From the NCBI GenBank assembly GCA_902478395.1, contig CABSKZ010000024.1, forward strand, positions 1-16,937: 16,937 bases of DNA, given 5' to 3'. Source of the stretch: an uncultured Eubacteriales bacterium (lineage in GTDB: Bacteria; Bacillota; Clostridia; UBA1381; UBA9506). Made by a program: the position numbers and the translations under genes. Below, piece by piece: positions 14,809 through 16,937 of this stretch. The first letter of the stretch is position 1; each line of letters opens with the position of its first letter. Under the pieces are notes generated by a model. That model searched no databases, was not told the origin of the DNA, and saw only the letters and a list, made by a program, of their open reading frames with translations.

Positions 14809-15939
14809 ATGTTTCGATTATTGGCAACAGAGAACCGGGCGCGGCGCGGCGAGTTTAAAACCGTTCACGGAACGATACAAACGCCGGTGTTCATGAATGT
14901 GGGAACCTCCGCAGCCATAAAAGGCGCCGTCGCATCGACCGATTTGAAAGAAATTGGGTGTCAGGTGGAACTTTCCAATACGTATCACCTGCATTTACGG
15001 CCGGGCGATGAAGTGGTGCGCGATTTGGGCGGACTGCATCGGTTTATGAACTGGGACAGGCCGATTTTGACAGACTCCGGAGGGTTCCAGGTGTTCTCGC
15101 TCGCGTCCATCCGGAAGATTAAAGAGGAGGGCGTATTTTTCTCTTCCCACATCGACGGGCGGAAAATCTTCATGGGGCCGGAGGAGAGTATGCAGATTCA
15201 GTCGAACCTCGGTTCTACCATCGCGATGGCGTTTGACGAATGCGTGCCGGCACTTTCCGACCGGGATTATACGGCCCAAAGTGTTGCGCGTACAGAACGC
15301 TGGTTGGAACGCTGCAAAAAAAAGCTGACAGAACTAAACAGAAGCGGCCATGCCATTAATCCGGACCAATTGTTGTTCGGCATCAATCAGGGGGGACTGT
15401 TTGAGGATATCCGCGTGGGGAATATGGAGCGGATCGCGGAACTGGACCTTCCGGGCTATGCGGTTGGCGGCCTTGCCGTGGGGGAGACACACGAGCAGAT
15501 GTACCACATTTTAGACGTTACGCTTCCGCACGCGCCGGTGGATAAGCCGCGCTATCTGATGGGGGTTGGTACTCCGGCTAATATCATAGAAGCGGTCGCG
15601 CGCGGAGTGGACTTCTTCGACTGTGTGATGCCGAGCAGGAATGCGCGGCATGGGCATTTATTTACCAGCAGGGGAATCATCAATATGATGAATCAGAAAT
15701 ATGAACGGGATGACGCTCCAGTTGATCCGGAATGCGGCTGTCCAGCGTGTAAAAATTACTCAAGGGCATATCTGCGGCATCTACTGAAGGCTGGAGAAAT
15801 GCTGGGGATGCGGCTTGCTGTGCTGCATAACCTCTATTTCTATAACCATCTGATGGAGGATATCCGGAGTGCGATTGAACAAGGGGCGTTTGAGCAGTTC
15901 CGCCGGGACCGTGTAGAAATCCTTGCGACAAGAATTTGA
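14809..15939 (+). CDS. tgt: tRNA-guanine transglycosylase (queuine/preQ1 insertion)
   Basis: The 376-residue product is a bacterial Tgt of normal length. It swaps guanine 34 of GU(N)-anticodon tRNAs for preQ1, the first tRNA step of queuosine synthesis, preceding QueA. Visible are VELSNTYHLHLRPGDEVV, the catalytic base D89 in ILTDSGGFQVFSL, YAVGGLAVGE, and the nucleophile D271 in FDCVMPSRNARHGHLFT. The zinc site is complete: C309-x-C311-x2-C314 and H340. The ATG is preceded by AGAAGGAGAATTAC. It lies 125 bp after queA behind a terminator; I find no convincing promoter in the remaining 84 bp, so it may rely on readthrough or an atypical promoter. Confidence 0.97.
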   Translation: MFRLLATENRARRGEFKTVHGTIQTPVFMNVGTSAAIKGAVASTDLKEIGCQVELSNTYHLHLRPGDEVVRDLGGLHRFMNWDRPILTDSGGFQVFSLASIRKIKEEGVFFSSHIDGRKIFMGPEESMQIQSNLGSTIAMAFDECVPALSDRDYTAQSVARTERWLERCKKKLTELNRSGHAINPDQLLFGINQGGLFEDIRVGNMERIAELDLPGYAVGGLAVGETHEQMYHILDVTLPHAPVDKPRYLMGVGTPANIIEAVARGVDFFDCVMPSRNARHGHLFTSRGIINMMNQKYERDDAPVDPECGCPACKNYSRAYLRHLLKAGEMLGMRLAVLHNLYFYNHLMEDIRSAIEQGAFEQFRRDRVEILATRI

Positions 15940-15964
15940 ATGCCAAATATATGGAAATAGACGG

Positions 15965-15993
15965 TTGACAATACGACTGATTTCATGTAAAAT
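15965..15993 (+). promoter_or_regulatory. Near-consensus sigma-A promoter for the DUF2752/DUF4190 pair
   Basis: TTGACA (15965-15970) is a perfect -35 hexamer, and TAAAAT (15988-15993) matches the -10 hexamer at 5 of 6 positions, with an ideal 17-bp spacer. Transcription would begin near 16000. This is the best promoter in the window and separates the last two genes from tgt. Confidence 0.8.
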
Positions 15994-16025
15994 AAAAGCA
16001 ATAAATTATGAAAATTGAGAGTATT

Positions 16026-16433
16026 ATGTTAGGAATTGATAAACGTATTTGGGCTGTGCTGGCAGACCTTTGTATTTTGGGCGCTTGCGTTTTTTACAGG
16101 AGTTTGATTGAACTATCCAAGCTGTTGTTTCCTGTCTGCGCATTCCGCGCCGTTACGGGGGTGCTGTGTCCTGTCTGCGGTGGAACACATGCTGTGGAAT
16201 GCCTGTTCAGGGGCGACGTTGCCGGAGCGGTGCGGTACAACAGCTATGTCCTGGTTCTAGGAATTTATGCGTTGGTTATTTTAATTGCATGGAATGTGTA
16301 CTGTTTTTGGGAAAACGACCGTGCCAAACGGCTGCTGCGCAATCTTGTACACTATAGGGTTGTAATAGCATTGGGGATTTTAGCAGGAATATTTATGGTA
16401 GTCCATAATATCGTGCTGTTCCTTGCGGGATAA
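16026..16433 (+). CDS. DUF2752 family small membrane protein
   Basis: This 135-residue membrane protein has the DUF2752 signature GVLCPVCGGTHAVECLFRGDVAGAVRYNSYV, that is a CPxCGxT pair of cysteines followed by an RGD-like turn and an N-containing helix. Three to four membrane helices flank it: about ILGACVFYRSLIEL, the signature helix, YVLVLGIYALVILIAW and ALGILAGIFMVVHNIVLF. The family function is unknown; the cysteine pair suggests metal binding or redox chemistry but this is inference. The start is ambiguous. ATG 16008 lies only about 8 nt after the predicted transcription start with no ribosome site, whereas ATG 16026 has GAGAG just upstream and starts at a more natural MLGIDKRIW; I prefer the latter. 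It has its own promoter and is 29 bp upstream of the DUF4190 gene. Confidence 0.8.
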   Translation: MLGIDKRIWAVLADLCILGACVFYRSLIELSKLLFPVCAFRAVTGVLCPVCGGTHAVECLFRGDVAGAVRYNSYVLVLGIYALVILIAWNVYCFWENDRAKRLLRNLVHYRVVIALGILAGIFMVVHNIVLFLAG

Positions 16434-16462
16434 CACGAAATATAAATAGGGGAGGATTACAA

Positions 16463-16849
16463 ATGGAAGAAAACAACAACTACAACGAGGTTCAGGAGAA
16501 CAGTACAGAAAGCGTTCAGAACAACACCGAAACTGTCCAAAACATTTACAGCACCGAACAGGGAAGTGCCAATGGGCAGGACAAAAAGGGGTTTGCGGTT
16601 GCGTCGCTGGTCCTGGGGATAATTTCAATTGTTTTCGGCTGCTGTTTCTGGTATGTGGGCATCATCTGCGCCGTGATTGGCCTCGTTCTGGGGATTATGG
16701 CGAATAAGGAAAGCAAAAGCGGCCTAGCGACAGCGGGCATTGTGCTGTCCATCATTGCACTTGCGCTTGGTGTTCTCTGGATTATCCTGCTGATTGCGGG
16801 GGTTAGCATCGCAAATTACACGGATATTCTGAATCAGTACAAGTATTAG
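16463..16849 (+). CDS. DUF4190-type small membrane protein
   Basis: Encodes 128 residues. The first about 40 are hydrophilic and rich in Asn, Glu, Gln and Thr (NNNYNEVQENSTES and similar), resembling a disordered cytoplasmic or surface linker. Then come two hydrophobic hairpins: GFAVASLVLGIISIVFGCC with IICAVIGLVLGIMA, and SGLATAGIVLSIIALALGVLWIILLIAG. The KxGxAxASLVLGI pattern and the internal duplication of the Gly-rich helices are typical of DUF4190 proteins, often annotated as small integral membrane proteins of unknown function. Strong ribosome site GGGGAGGA lies 8 bases before the ATG. It probably shares the 15965-15993 promoter with the DUF2752 gene, a pairing that suggests a common but unknown envelope role. 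Confidence 0.85.
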   Translation: MEENNNYNEVQENSTESVQNNTETVQNIYSTEQGSANGQDKKGFAVASLVLGIISIVFGCCFWYVGIICAVIGLVLGIMANKESKSGLATAGIVLSIIALALGVLWIILLIAGVSIANYTDILNQYKY

Positions 16850-16871
16850 AAGTATATTTATAAGTAAATAT

Positions 16872-16902
16872 AAAAACGGCACGATTTTACGTGCCGTTTT
16901 TT
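16872..16902 (+). terminator. Strong intrinsic terminator, probably bidirectional
   Basis: A perfect 12-bp stem (16872-16883 with 16890-16901) surrounds an ATTTTA loop; the 3' arm ends in TTTTTT (16897-16902) and the 5' arm begins AAAAA, so it could stop transcription from either side. It lies 22 bp after the DUF4190 stop. The last 35 bases of the window hold nothing I can name. Confidence 0.92.
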
Positions 16903-16937
16903 GTATTAGTCAAAATCTTTGCACATTTTCGCGCGGA

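Noticed and set aside
16906..16937. Possible end of a convergent minus-strand gene (...AKMCKDFD, stop at 16906-16908)
   Set aside because: Only about ten codons are visible at the window edge. The position next to a bidirectional terminator is suggestive, but too short to call.
1..16937. CRISPR arrays, IS elements, prophage or tRNA/rRNA genes
   Set aside because: No repeated spacers, transposase, integrase or structured RNA genes were seen; gaps are at most 161 bp and gene order is largely housekeeping.

Overview
This window is one co-directional stretch of a Gram-positive Clostridia-type (Firmicutes) chromosome; every gene I can support is on the + strand. The assignment rests on gene content seen here: a stand-alone NrnA-type DHH phosphoesterase after rbfA, a TatD-linked radical SAM protein, an RqcP-type S4 protein, MutS2 with a C-terminal Smr domain, a SpoIID/LytB-domain protein next to queA/tgt, and purine-rich Shine-Dalgarno sites. 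The species cannot be fixed from sequence alone. Most of the window is housekeeping; I see no phage, IS element, CRISPR array, rRNA or tRNA.

Layout. (1) Bases 1-3928 are a tightly packed run: the 3' end of infB, then rbfA, nrnA, rnhA, tatD and a small radical SAM gene. rbfA/nrnA and nrnA/rnhA overlap, and tatD and the radical SAM gene are 5 bp apart. The theme is translation initiation, 30S maturation and nucleic-acid turnover. (2) A 126-bp gap carries a plausible promoter for a PLP aminotransferase, followed 11 bp later by trpS and then a membrane acyltransferase-like gene that lacks two histidines typical of its family. (3) Bases 7385-11082 hold rqcP (S4 domain), a membrane-anchored TPR protein and mutS2. 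RqcP and MutS2 homologues act at two steps of stalled-ribosome rescue in Bacillus, so this is the most functionally suggestive neighbourhood, with the TPR protein as an uncharacterised candidate partner. (4) A 161-bp gap leads to an RpiR/MurR-type regulator whose 3' end overlaps a secreted SPOR-like/SpoIID protein gene. That gene is interrupted by an in-frame TAG exactly where the family has its conserved Glu; the rest of the frame is intact. queA follows and ends at an intrinsic terminator. (5) tgt, then a near-consensus sigma-A promoter driving two small membrane proteins (DUF2752 and DUF4190 types), closed by a strong, probably bidirectional terminator.

The two clearest observations are the amber codon in the SpoIID-family gene and the rqcP-TPR-mutS2 cluster. 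No stretch of more than 300 bases lacks a gene; the largest gap is 161 bp (11083-11243).
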